Assembly: GCF_000952155.1 (NCBI RefSeq)
Contig: NZ_JYON01000001.1
Coordinates: 186,001-250,000 of the forward strand
Reading direction: 5' to 3'
Length of the DNA stretch: 64,000 nt
DNA from: Aliterella atlantica CENA595
GTDB taxonomy: Bacteria; Cyanobacteriota; Cyanobacteriia; Cyanobacteriales; Chroococcidiopsidaceae
A program made the position numbers and the translations under genes. The notes beneath the pieces are model-generated. The model searched no databases. It saw only the letters and a list, made by a program, of their open reading frames with translations, and had not been told where the DNA came from. Shown here piece by piece: positions 1-8,522 of this stretch (the stretch's first letter is position 1; each line of letters begins with the position of its first letter).

Positions 1-1033
1 TAAATCCATTAGGCGGAACCATTGCTTTGCTCCAAAATGAAGTTGGTTCGCCCAAGCGCGTCCCTAGTACCAGCGTCCGTAATGGCGTTTGCTCTTGCAT
101 ATATGTCATTACAGAGGCGTGTCCGCCCAAGCCTGTTACGCCGACATATTGGGGATGATCTTCAGGAAAAATGCCTTTTGCACGCGGCGATGACATCACA
201 GCCGCCCCAGTTCTTTCGGCTAGCTCTAAAATTTCTTTTGCCGCCCCACTTGCACCAAAGCCCAGCCAAATAGCGAAAGGTCCTTGCGACAATAATCCAA
301 CACAATGAGCGATCGCCTCCTTGCTTGGCGTTGCCCAACTATGTGCTAAATCTAAGCTGGGTAAGTCTTGCTCGCACAAACTTGTTTGTACTGCTGTTGG
401 TATGCTCAAGTGCGCGACAAAGCCGCCTGGTTGCGATAATCCTAAAGCAATTCTGCGGAAAATCTGCGGTAGTTGCGCTGCATTGTCAACTATAGTTGCA
501 TAGTTGAATAATGCACCAGAAGTAAATATGCCTTCTACTGGTAAGGTGTGAGCAGTAGTTTCTTGAATCGCCCACTTGCCACGTTGCGGTGCTGATGTGC
601 AAGCAGACAGAAATATTACTTTTGCTCCTTCACCACGCGCTGCAAATAAGCCAGTCAAAGCGTTGGTAATACCTGGTCCTGCGGTAGTAAAAATTACTGT
701 AGGGCGCGAATTAGCAAAGTAAGCTTCTACAGCAGAAAATGCGGCTCCCGATTCGTGACGGCAGTTTAATACTTGTATCGAGCTATTGGAGAGCGCACCC
801 CACACCGTTGCCATCGCCCCGCCAGCAACGCCAAAAGCACATTTAACGCCTAACTCTTCCAGCATACTAACCACAGCTTTAGCAACGGTTGGAGGCTCTG
901 GCGCGATGGCTGCACCATCATCTACTGCTAATTCTTCGGGTTCTAGGTATGCATAAGTAGGGTCTGCGGCTGTAGCTTCTACGACATAGCTGTTCGATCC
1001 AGTGTCGATGGGACGAGTATAGTTTTCAGTCAT
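1..1033 (-). CDS. scyA: ScyA-like thiamine-diphosphate-dependent acyloin synthase (partial, 3' end outside window)
   Basis: The first 344 residues of a ThDP-dependent enzyme of the acetolactate synthase family are present. A 45-residue N-terminal extension precedes the PYR (TPP_enzyme_N) domain, where RHESGAAF carries the expected catalytic glutamate (about E94) and TTAGPGITN follows near residue 120. The central domain begins near residue 230, and the cofactor-binding C-terminal domain lies beyond the window. The start is ATG at 1033. In scytonemin synthesis ScyA couples indole-3-pyruvate with p-hydroxyphenylpyruvate. On the first 344 residues alone a generic acetolactate synthase large subunit could not be excluded. 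The scyA call rests on the divergent PAS kinase/AraC-type regulator next door, the same arrangement as scyA with Npun_F1277/F1278 in Nostoc punctiforme, and on the unusual N-terminal extension. The rest of the cluster should lie to the left of the window. Confidence 0.72.
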   Translation of the reverse strand, partial: MTENYTRPIDTGSNSYVVEATAADPTYAYLEPEELAVDDGAAIAPEPPTVAKAVVSMLEELGVKCAFGVAGGAMATVWGALSNSSIQVLNCRHESGAAFSAVEAYFANSRPTVIFTTAGPGITNALTGLFAARGEGAKVIFLSACTSAPQRGKWAIQETTAHTLPVEGIFTSGALFNYATIVDNAAQLPQIFRRIALGLSQPGGFVAHLSIPTAVQTSLCEQDLPSLDLAHSWATPSKEAIAHCVGLLSQGPFAIWLGFGASGAAKEILELAERTGAAVMSSPRAKGIFPEDHPQYVGVTGLGGHASVMTYMQEQTPLRTLVLGTRLGEPTSFWSKAMVPPNGF

Positions 1034-2038
1034 TGCTCTTACGTACTCATAGAAATTTACGTTGCAGGTAATTTGCGGTCAATATAGTTGCGATCGCCAC
1101 TTATAGCTGGAGTAGAAAATTATCGAATACCGAACTTTACGCTGGAAACCTCAAATGCAGCCTTGCTGACTAAAACAGGATTCGTTGTCAGTACGACTAA
1201 CCCCATTGCTAGTTAAACACTGTAAATAATGTGTCTCTCAGACAACCACACTAGAAGATTTAAACAGTTAGCTGCAATGAAAATTTTATCGATCGGCATA
1301 TCAATTCTTTAGATACTGCCAACTTTACTCAAGCTGAAATGCTTGCACAATCCAGCTTGAGGATCTATACCATTTGATAGTTACAAGGTGTTGCAACTGA
1401 CATTTAATTCATCTGTATTTAGTATGTTTTCTTACCTATTTAGTTAGCGATAGGTATAATTAAAAACATCAAACATTAACTTACATTTGCAAGCTTTTTA
1501 TTACCAATCTTTTTCGACATTGGTGTTCTTATTAATACTTGAATAATTAACACTACCTATGTCTTTAGGAAGATGGGGATTTTACCCATTCACGTTAGAT
1601 TACTGAGAAAGTTGTTAAGAAAAGTAAATATAAGCTGAAAATGTTGCCTATACAAGTAAACGACGCGATAGCGATCGCATCAAATAGAGTTTTAAGGCGA
1701 GTGCAAGTAGCACAATTTAGAAGTTTTTTGCAGATATCTTTACTAATAAGCAGGAGAGTTTTATCTAGCAATAGCTTGGGTTTGAGTTGCATACCATCCC
1801 CAAGAAGTAGGCTTGCTATATTAGTCAATCTAAATTTTATTTAATGTTATCTAAATGCTTTGGCAAAATAGGTTTGTTACAATCTGCTCAAGAACAATAT
1901 TTTTGTCTGAGAATAAAGTTTCCAGCCTGATTTTCAAACTTAAACATATCTTATACACATCTTAGACAATTTTTGCTCCTCTAAGCCTTGTAAAGTTTTT
2001 GTAAGTTGTTTTAATAGTTAGGTAGAAGCAAGTTCAAC
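1034..2038. other. Divergent intergenic region between scyA and its two-component system
   Basis: About 1 kb of AT-rich DNA lies between two divergent starts. I see no convincing gene: the short open frames on both strands near 1595-1844 are mirror images of each other, have no recognisable domain and are probably chance. Promoters for scyA and for the sensor kinase must lie here. The only clear structure is the inverted repeat at 1328-1361. Confidence 0.6.
1328..1361. promoter_or_regulatory. 9-bp inverted repeat upstream of scyA
   Basis: CTCAAGCTG at 1328-1336 is repeated perfectly in inverted orientation as CAGCTTGAG at 1353-1361, with a 16-base spacer. It lies about 300 bases upstream of the scyA start. 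It could be an operator for a dimeric regulator, such as the AraC-type response regulator encoded at 4154, or an RNA hairpin in a long leader. No function is shown by the sequence alone. Confidence 0.3.
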
Positions 2039-4120
2039 TTGCAAAACAAGAAATCGCCAGACGGAGGTAGCGATCGCGCCAGTAAGTTATCAAAGGGAGT
2101 GCGTGGAACTGTGGCTAGCAAACACATTTCGGTTCAACCAAACTCTATAGTTGCAACCCAGGGGGAACAAAAGCTGCAACTGAGTGAAATCATTGTCAAC
2201 TGCATGAGCGATCCCGCTTTCTGTTTAAGTTCAGAGGCAAAGTTCATGTATGCAAACGATGCAACTTGCGTTCTTGTAGATTATTCTGCCAATGAATTAT
2301 GCTCTATGAGTTTGCAGGATATAGAAGCTGACTTTTCCTACCAAAGTTGGTCAGAACGCTGGCAAACACTCAAACAACAAGGAAAAGTTGCCTTCAAGTC
2401 TCGGTATCGCACGAAAAAGGGGCAGATATTACACCTGGTAATATCTATGCACGATGCAGACATTATTAATGGCGAAGAAGTAAGTTGCGTTTTTGCCAAG
2501 CCACTTGGCGAAGAAACCTCTAAGCCAGCAGGAGAGATATGTGCAGCCAAATTAATTGAGACAAACCAGCATTTACGTCAAGAAGTTGACGAACTAAAAA
2601 AACAAGAACTTGCCCTAGAAACATCACTTGCAGTATTGCACTCTACTTTAGAATCTACAGCCAACGGAATTGTTGCTTTAAGTTTTACTGGAGACATACT
2701 TAGTTGCAACCAAAAATTTGTAGAGATGTGGCAAGTTCCAGATACAACTTTGCTCTCGAAAAAATGTCCCCGCACGCAAACCTTTTTTGAGAACCAAGTC
2801 AAAGATCCAGAAGCCTTCCGCAAGTCTATATGGGAAGTACCAAGCAATTCAAAGGCAGACAGCTATGACATTATAGAGCTAAAAGATGGCAGAACTTTCG
2901 CTCAGTATTCCCAGCCTCAATGGCTAAATGGTGAAATAGTAGGCAGAGTGTGGAGTATATGGGACATTAGCGAGTTTAAGTGGACGCAGGAAGCCATTAT
3001 TAGCGATCGCCCTGACCTTAGCACTATAGCCCAAACAACGCAGACAATTATCTGGATTGCTCAAGATCTGCGGATATGCTATGTCAATTCAGCAATGGAG
3101 GCAGTTTCGGGCTACGACAAAGATGAACTACTCAGCAAATTGGACTTACCGCAATTAGTCAAGCACGCTTGCCGGAGATCGCCTTCATCTGTGCAATCTG
3201 CATCACTTCCTCAGTATCAAGAGATGCAGATTGTAACCAAAAGTGGCGAAGAACGTTATTTAGCTTGTTCTGTAGGAAAACTTAATTTTGCTGGCAAGCC
3301 TGCGGAATTAGTCATGGCAATTGATATTACCACTGGCAAGCACGCAGAAGTAGAACTAAAACAAGCATTAGATCGAGCTAAACAAGTAAGCGAAATCAAA
3401 GAGCGGTTTGTCTCAATGTTATGCCATCAGTTTCGCACGCCGCTAAATATTGTTTCCTTTTCTGCAGACTTGCTCAAACGCCACGCCTACAAAGAGACAG
3501 ATGAAAAACAATTACCATATCTCACACATATTCAAGTAGCTGTAGAGCAAATTAGTCAGCTATTGGATGAGATTTTATTCTTTGGCAAGGCAGAAGCAGC
3601 GAAACTAAAATGCGAACCAAAGTTGCTCGATTTACAGCAGTTTTGTCTCGATATTGTTACGCAAGTACAACTAGCAAGCGAAAGTCAAACAGAAATTAAG
3701 CTGACGTTTAACTGCGATCGCTCTAATTTTCATTTTGACGAAAAATTGCTGCAACCTATATTGGATAATTTGCTTGCCAATGCCCTGAAATACTCGCCAT
3801 CAGGTAGCACAGTCGATTTAGAGGTTAGTTGTCAAAGTAACGAAGTAATCTTTCAAGTCAAAGATCGCGGGATTGGCATTCCCGCACGCGATCGCTCCAA
3901 ACTATTTGAGCCATTTCATCGCGGCAGCAACGTAGATAGTATTCCAGGTACGGGGTTAGGACTAGCAATGGTTAAAGCCCTTGTAGATATACATGGCGGG
4001 CATATATCTGTCAGCAGCCAAGAAAATACAGGTAGTACCTTTACAGCGGTGCTGCCATTAGTTAGAGAAGACTGCAACACCCCGATCGACACCGAACCAG
4101 CAATTTTGGCAGTCAATTGA
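2039..4120 (+). CDS. Soluble PAS-domain sensor histidine kinase (scytonemin two-component system)
   Basis: A 693-residue kinase with no membrane segment. It has three PAS-like domains (about residues 48-150, 200-312 and 325-440), a short coiled coil near 175-200, a HisKA domain with phospho-acceptor H463 in the motif CHQFRTPL, and a complete HATPase domain: N box LLANALKYSP, G1 DRGIGIP, G2 GTGLGL. The start chosen is TTG at 2039; an internal ATG at 2204 would leave PAS1 nearly intact, so the exact start is uncertain. The response regulator follows after 33 bases, so the two are probably cotranscribed. Position and domain order match Npun_F1277, the kinase beside the scytonemin genes of Nostoc punctiforme. 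The sensed signal (UV-A or redox) is inferred from that system. Confidence 0.85.
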   Translation: MQNKKSPDGGSDRASKLSKGVRGTVASKHISVQPNSIVATQGEQKLQLSEIIVNCMSDPAFCLSSEAKFMYANDATCVLVDYSANELCSMSLQDIEADFSYQSWSERWQTLKQQGKVAFKSRYRTKKGQILHLVISMHDADIINGEEVSCVFAKPLGEETSKPAGEICAAKLIETNQHLRQEVDELKKQELALETSLAVLHSTLESTANGIVALSFTGDILSCNQKFVEMWQVPDTTLLSKKCPRTQTFFENQVKDPEAFRKSIWEVPSNSKADSYDIIELKDGRTFAQYSQPQWLNGEIVGRVWSIWDISEFKWTQEAIISDRPDLSTIAQTTQTIIWIAQDLRICYVNSAMEAVSGYDKDELLSKLDLPQLVKHACRRSPSSVQSASLPQYQEMQIVTKSGEERYLACSVGKLNFAGKPAELVMAIDITTGKHAEVELKQALDRAKQVSEIKERFVSMLCHQFRTPLNIVSFSADLLKRHAYKETDEKQLPYLTHIQVAVEQISQLLDEILFFGKAEAAKLKCEPKLLDLQQFCLDIVTQVQLASESQTEIKLTFNCDRSNFHFDEKLLQPILDNLLANALKYSPSGSTVDLEVSCQSNEVIFQVKDRGIGIPARDRSKLFEPFHRGSNVDSIPGTGLGLAMVKALVDIHGGHISVSSQENTGSTFTAVLPLVREDCNTPIDTEPAILAVN

Positions 4121-4153
4121 GCCACAGCACAATCCACCTACTAGGAACGAATA

Positions 4154-4981
4154 ATGATAAAGGAATCTGCAACCAAAATTTTGGTAATTGAAGATGATGC
4201 CCGCACTCGCAATATTTTTGTTGATTGCCTCGCGGCTGAAGGTTATTATGCCATTGGCGCAGAAAACGGGATAGTAGGCGTTCAGCAAGCGCAAGCGCAT
4301 CTACCTGATGTAGTTATCTGCGATATTGCCATGCCTAGACTAGATGGTTATGGCGTTTTAAAAGCATTACGCAGCGATCCAGCAACAGCAATTATTTCCT
4401 TTATTTTCTTAACAGCCAGCGTCACCAAAACCGAAATCCGTAGAGGGATGGAAATGGGAGCCGACGATTACCTCACCAAACCAACTACAGTAGAGGAATT
4501 GTTAAAAGCGATCGCCGCGAGACTAGAAAAACGGGCAACATTGCGATCTTGGTATGACGCTAAACCCGCATCATTCAGCAAAACCCTAGCTACCGAACCT
4601 GCCAAAGCAGTGATGGCTGCTAAATCAATTTTTCCCTCTGTACCTGAATTAAAGGAAGTATTCGACTACATAGAAGCCAACTATCATCAGCCGATTACTT
4701 TATGCGATGTCGCGCAAGCAGTTGGTTACTCGCCAGCATATTTGACAAATCGTGTAGGCAGTCAAACAGGGCATACAGTCAACCGCTGGATTGTCGAACG
4801 GCGTATGGTTGCAGCGCGGTACTTATTGCAAAATAGCGATCGCTCGGTAGAACAAATTGCCACAGAACTAGGCTATCAAAACACTTGTCATTTTTCTCGC
4901 CAATTTCGCCAACATCACGGCGCACCACCTCAAGCATGGCGCAAAGTCCATCAAGGACGTGCTTTAATGAGTATTGCCTGA
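4154..4981 (+). CDS. Response regulator with REC and AraC-type DNA-binding domains
   Basis: A 275-residue protein. The REC domain (about 8-125) has the acidic pair E13/D14, phospho-acceptor D57 in ICDIAMPRLDG, and K109 in DYLTKP. After a linker, an AraC/XylS domain with two HTH motifs occupies about 165-270 (ITLCDVAQAVGYSPAYLTNR, then VEQIATELGYQNTCHFSRQF). The ATG at 4154 lies 33 bases after the kinase stop. It matches Npun_F1278, which is required for scytonemin gene induction in Nostoc punctiforme. The likely target is the scyA promoter to the left; this is inferred from gene order. Confidence 0.88.
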   Translation: MIKESATKILVIEDDARTRNIFVDCLAAEGYYAIGAENGIVGVQQAQAHLPDVVICDIAMPRLDGYGVLKALRSDPATAIISFIFLTASVTKTEIRRGMEMGADDYLTKPTTVEELLKAIAARLEKRATLRSWYDAKPASFSKTLATEPAKAVMAAKSIFPSVPELKEVFDYIEANYHQPITLCDVAQAVGYSPAYLTNRVGSQTGHTVNRWIVERRMVAARYLLQNSDRSVEQIATELGYQNTCHFSRQFRQHHGAPPQAWRKVHQGRALMSIA

Positions 4982-4983
4982 AG

Positions 4984-5074
4984 AGAGCAGGGGGAGCAGG
5001 GGAGCAGAGGGAGATAATTGGTATTTACATTCTGTCTTTCTTGTCTCCTTGTCTCCTTATCCCCTTATCCCTCA
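4984..5074. repeat. Low-complexity purine/pyrimidine repeat pair
   Basis: A run built from GGGAGCAGGGGAGCAGAGGG is followed about 40 bases later by its rough mirror, CTTGTCTCCTTGTCTCC and CTTATCCCCTTATCCC. The two halves can pair. Similar tracts occur at 44479-44540 and 47738-47760. It sits between convergent genes and may act as a terminator or be a common cyanobacterial spacer repeat. Confidence 0.5.
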
Positions 5075-5078
5075 CAAA

Positions 5079-5423
5079 TTAACCAATACTCACCTGATCT
5101 GCATCTACACTGGTTGCGCCGTGTACCTTTTGAGCAGTAGCAATCATTTTATTGAGAATCTGCTGACTCGGTGCTGTGCCTTTCAATACTACTGTGCTGC
5201 CTGTCTGCGCTACGTATAAGGTATCAACATCATCAATATCAGGATCTTCATCAAAAGCTAAGGCTACACGCTTGGCAAGTCCGCTTTGATCGTACTCTCC
5301 GCTCAATCCTACACGTTCTGGGGGAATAGATGGTTCCGCGCTTGGCGCTGCTACTGGTGCAGCTTGCGCTTGCTGCCTTGCTTGCGGTTTTTCCATCCCA
5401 AATAGGCGTTTTAACCAACCCAT
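5079..5423 (-). CDS. BON-domain protein
   Basis: A 114-residue protein. A short basic N-terminus (MGWLKRLFGMEKP) and an Ala/Gln/Pro-rich linker lead to one BON domain at about residues 45-112, seen in LAKRVALAFDEDPDIDD and VVLKGTAPSQQILNKM. BON domains bind phospholipid or peptidoglycan in periplasmic proteins, but no signal peptide is visible, so this copy may be cytoplasmic. It runs convergent to the regulator gene on its left. Function unknown. Confidence 0.75.
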   Translation of the reverse strand: MGWLKRLFGMEKPQARQQAQAAPVAAPSAEPSIPPERVGLSGEYDQSGLAKRVALAFDEDPDIDDVDTLYVAQTGSTVVLKGTAPSQQILNKMIATAQKVHGATSVDADQVSIG

Positions 5424-5622
5424 AGTTACTATTGCTCCAGTTAATTGACTTAAATTTAATTAAGCATATTATTCTTTCAGTAACATCCCTCTGGAATTAG
5501 AGCGATCGCTAACCCTGGACATATATCCATAGTGCAATAAGCTAAAATAAAGGGCTTAAACGGTGCTACTTTTTAGTAGTAGCCTCGCATTAATGCAGCC
5601 CTAGCAGACTCCCTTGGCGAAC

Positions 5623-6144
5623 ATGAAACATACACTTTCAGTTTTAGTAGAAGATGAAGCCGGAGTTCTTTCCCGCATTTCTGGTTTATTTGCCCGTCGC
5701 GGTTTCAACATTGAAAGCCTAGCAGTAGGTGCAGCCGAACAGGGGGGAGTCTCCCGCATTACTATGGTTGTGCCTGGGGATGATAGAATTATCGAACAAC
5801 TTACCAAGCAACTATATAAGTTGGTAAACGTACTTAAGGTACAAGATATTACTGAGATTCCTTGTGTAGAAAGGGAATTGATGTTGTTAAAGGTAAATGC
5901 AACTAGCAGCAGCCGTTCGGAAATAGTGGAACTAGCGCAGATATTTCGGGCGCGAGTGGTAGATGTAGCCGAAGATTCTCTGACATTAGAAGTAGTCGGC
6001 GATCCTGGTAAGATGGTGGCGATCGTGCAAGTATTAGAAAAGTTTGGGCTAAAAGAAATTGCTCGTACAGGTAAAATTGCCCTAACGCGTGAATCTGGAG
6101 TAAATACAGAATTACTCAAGTCTTTGCAAGCCAAAGTCTTTTAA
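5623..6144 (+). CDS. ilvN: Acetolactate synthase small (regulatory) subunit
   Basis: A 173-residue protein starting [16 protein letters not shown], with the N-terminal ACT domain (about 2-75, motif [14 protein letters not shown]) and the C-terminal ALS small-subunit domain. It binds valine and activates and feedback-regulates the IlvB catalytic subunit in branched-chain amino acid synthesis. An in-frame TTG nine bases upstream is possible, but the ATG at 5623 gives the usual family N-terminus. It stands alone here. A 10-bp hairpin directly after the stop separates it from the convergent gene. Confidence 0.95.
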   Translation: MKHTLSVLVEDEAGVLSRISGLFARRGFNIESLAVGAAEQGGVSRITMVVPGDDRIIEQLTKQLYKLVNVLKVQDITEIPCVERELMLLKVNATSSSRSEIVELAQIFRARVVDVAEDSLTLEVVGDPGKMVAIVQVLEKFGLKEIARTGKIALTRESGVNTELLKSLQAKVF

Positions 6145-6147
6145 AGG

Positions 6148-6173
6148 TAAGGGCGCAGTGCATTGCGCCCTTA
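6148..6173. terminator. Bidirectional hairpin between ilvN and the convergent gene
   Basis: TAAGGGCGCA at 6148-6157 pairs perfectly with TGCGCCCTTA at 6164-6173 across a 6-base loop. It lies 4 bases after the ilvN stop and 9 bases from the end of the opposing gene. The T-tract is weak on both sides, so termination is likely but not certain. Confidence 0.65.
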
Positions 6174-6181
6174 TCTGCCTG

Positions 6182-8419
6182 CTATTTCAAATAAATCAAC
6201 AGATTCAAGCCTGGAATCGTGCGCGATAGCGTCCACAATAATAAAGTGATATACAACAAGCCAATAACCCACTGATACCAAGCTAAAGTAGTAACGATCG
6301 CAGGTAAATGTTCGTCACGCAAGCGAATATCGTTAAAGCCTAACTTCAGTAAATTATTCAAACTAAAGTCATAGTAGTTCAGCCAATTCCAACGACGTTC
6401 CCAAAGTACGGGCATATAGCGTTCCCGAAATAAGGGAAACCTGGGCATAACTGGCAAACGTCCAATTAATAATCTTAACTGCCGCATACTGCCATCTTCA
6501 ACAAAATAGCTGCTATTCATTAAATCGTGATAGCGCCCTTTTTGATACAGCCTAATTACCAAAACTGTAGGCAGAGGAAAAATTATCGCTACCAAACATA
6601 ATAAAGTAAATCCAGGATGCGGTGCAGTACGAAACACAGCAATCAAACCACACAGCACCAAAAAACTAAAACTGCATAATACGCAAATAGTCTCGTAAGT
6701 AGAAGGTAAAATCTTTTGCGGGCGCAATCTTCGCCACCTATCGATCAGCCAAAATATTAACCCGAAATAGGCGATCGCAATTGTCCCTACTCCCAAAACT
6801 AACCACGAACTCGTACCATAACGACTAAGTAGCAATAACAAACTTAAAGCCAACCATTGCCAGCCTAACAGCAAAAATTCTGCTGAAGATAGCGGAGACG
6901 CAGCAACCAAGCGATCGCGTACTTTAATATAAGTATCTAAATCGATCGCTTCTAAGCTCAAAACTTCGCTCAGACTGCGAAAAGGCTGTTTTTGACGATA
7001 TTTAGCAACTTCTGCCACTTGTTCGGGTGAAAACCCTAATTTAATTAAGCTTTCTGAGTTAGCTGTATTAATATTGATCCCCAGCAAGCGACGGCGCAAT
7101 TCATCGCGGCGTAGCTTTTGCGTAGTAAAATCTAACTGATTGGCATCGCCTATTTGCTGCAATTGCCGAAAATTCTGCACCAAATTACGCAAAACATTTT
7201 CATTTCCTTGCAAAGTCGGTACTTGAATTGCGCTACCAATTTGCCCAGGATTGCCCAAAATCTTTGCTTCCTCAGCATCAAAAGACAAGTTAGAAACATT
7301 TATATAAGCACTTTTAGCAAACGCCGCATCGCTAAAATCAGCTTGATTGAGAATACTAGCACCGCGCAAGTTTACAGGCTGATTGAATTGCGTCTCGCGA
7401 AAAGTCACTACTTGGTTAAAAGTAGCATCAGTGAGAAACAACGCTTGATTGAAGCGATTTTTGGTAAACAATGCAGGTGCGCCATAACGAACTTGGGAAA
7501 AATCGGCATTTCCCAACCACTGCACGCGATTAAATCTAGCTTGGGCTTTAAAATTTGCCCCGCTAAAGTTAGCCGTATCTTCAAAAGTGCTACCGCTAAA
7601 AATAGTATCTTCTTGAAACGCAGTGCGATTAAACCCCGCACCTGCAAAAAAAATACTGCTACGAAATAAAGCTTGGTGGCGAAAATTAGCTTCAGCAAAA
7701 CTAACATTACGACTAAAGCGCGTTTCCGTCCAATTAGCATTTTGGTTAAAAACAGCCCCAGAAGCTTCAACACTTTGGAGGAAAAAAGTATTAGTAAAAT
7801 TTACTTCGCCATTAAACCGAGTTTGTACCAAATTCAAATTGCCGCGAAACACAGTAATTTGTGCGGGTGCAGCATTTTGAAAACCTAGCAGTGATTTAGA
7901 CAATTGATTTAATTGTACAAACCGACGGCGATCGCGTTGCAATTGTGCTTGTTCGGCGCTTGTAAATATAGGTGCTAAAGTTTGCCCGTATAAAGGCGAT
8001 CTTAATCCCAAATTACTACCAATAAAATCGCCCTGAATCGAACTATAGCTCAAATCCAACCCCAAAGGACTAGATCCTGCCCGTTGCAACTGCCCTTGCA
8101 ACAGTTGGTAGAAAGACTCCGAAAAACCAGCATTTTCTGGACGTAAATCGATGACAAAATGCTGCAAATTAATTGTAGCTACACCTGCGATAGTTACGGG
8201 CGATCGCAATCTTTCTTGCAATAGTTCCAAAGTTAATTCTTTTCTTTCCGGTGGTGCTGAGGCGGCGATCGCACTTTGAGGTAGCAGCAATATTAGCAGT
8301 AATATAACTAATGCTACAAGACGAACGAGCATTGCTAGAGGTTTGTTGATTTTTTCAGGCATCGATTGAAGTTGTAACACTTCAGTATTGCTAGGCTGAG
8401 TCATTACAACGGCTTGCAT
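6182..8419 (-). CDS. Pentapeptide-repeat / helix-hairpin-helix membrane protein
   Basis: A 745-residue protein of unusual architecture. A hydrophobic segment (about 29-53) acts as signal or anchor. A long run of phenylalanine-centred pentapeptide-like repeats follows (about 190-375, for example FSGSTFEDTANFSGANF). A ComEA-type helix-hairpin-helix lies near 455-505 (NINTANSESLIKLGFSPEQV), then four to five transmembrane helices and a C-terminal segment facing the membrane. ATG at 8419 is used; an ATG five codons later is equally possible. It is divergent from murT with about 100 bases between the starts. I know no function for this combination. The pentapeptide domain should lie outside the cytoplasm if the N-terminal segment is a signal. 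Confidence 0.7.
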   Translation of the reverse strand: MQAVVMTQPSNTEVLQLQSMPEKINKPLAMLVRLVALVILLLILLLPQSAIAASAPPERKELTLELLQERLRSPVTIAGVATINLQHFVIDLRPENAGFSESFYQLLQGQLQRAGSSPLGLDLSYSSIQGDFIGSNLGLRSPLYGQTLAPIFTSAEQAQLQRDRRRFVQLNQLSKSLLGFQNAAPAQITVFRGNLNLVQTRFNGEVNFTNTFFLQSVEASGAVFNQNANWTETRFSRNVSFAEANFRHQALFRSSIFFAGAGFNRTAFQEDTIFSGSTFEDTANFSGANFKAQARFNRVQWLGNADFSQVRYGAPALFTKNRFNQALFLTDATFNQVVTFRETQFNQPVNLRGASILNQADFSDAAFAKSAYINVSNLSFDAEEAKILGNPGQIGSAIQVPTLQGNENVLRNLVQNFRQLQQIGDANQLDFTTQKLRRDELRRRLLGININTANSESLIKLGFSPEQVAEVAKYRQKQPFRSLSEVLSLEAIDLDTYIKVRDRLVAASPLSSAEFLLLGWQWLALSLLLLLSRYGTSSWLVLGVGTIAIAYFGLIFWLIDRWRRLRPQKILPSTYETICVLCSFSFLVLCGLIAVFRTAPHPGFTLLCLVAIIFPLPTVLVIRLYQKGRYHDLMNSSYFVEDGSMRQLRLLIGRLPVMPRFPLFRERYMPVLWERRWNWLNYYDFSLNNLLKLGFNDIRLRDEHLPAIVTTLAWYQWVIGLLYITLLLWTLSRTIPGLNLLIYLK

Positions 8420-8522
8420 TATTGTGGTAAAACTATCGCCAATAGAAATATAACTTGCAAAGCAAAAGCGATCGCGGTATAAATAAGCCCAAGTCTAGGA
8501 AGCAGCAGCAATAAAGGGTAGC

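Noticed and set aside
1595-1844. Overlapping open frames of 67 and 77 codons on both strands between scyA and the sensor kinase
   Set aside because: They overlap each other on opposite strands, have no domain or ribosome-binding site and lie in AT-rich spacer, so both are likely chance.
7154-7888. Long plus-strand open frames antisense to the pentapeptide gene
   Set aside because: They mirror the repeated codons of the real gene on the other strand and have no domains.
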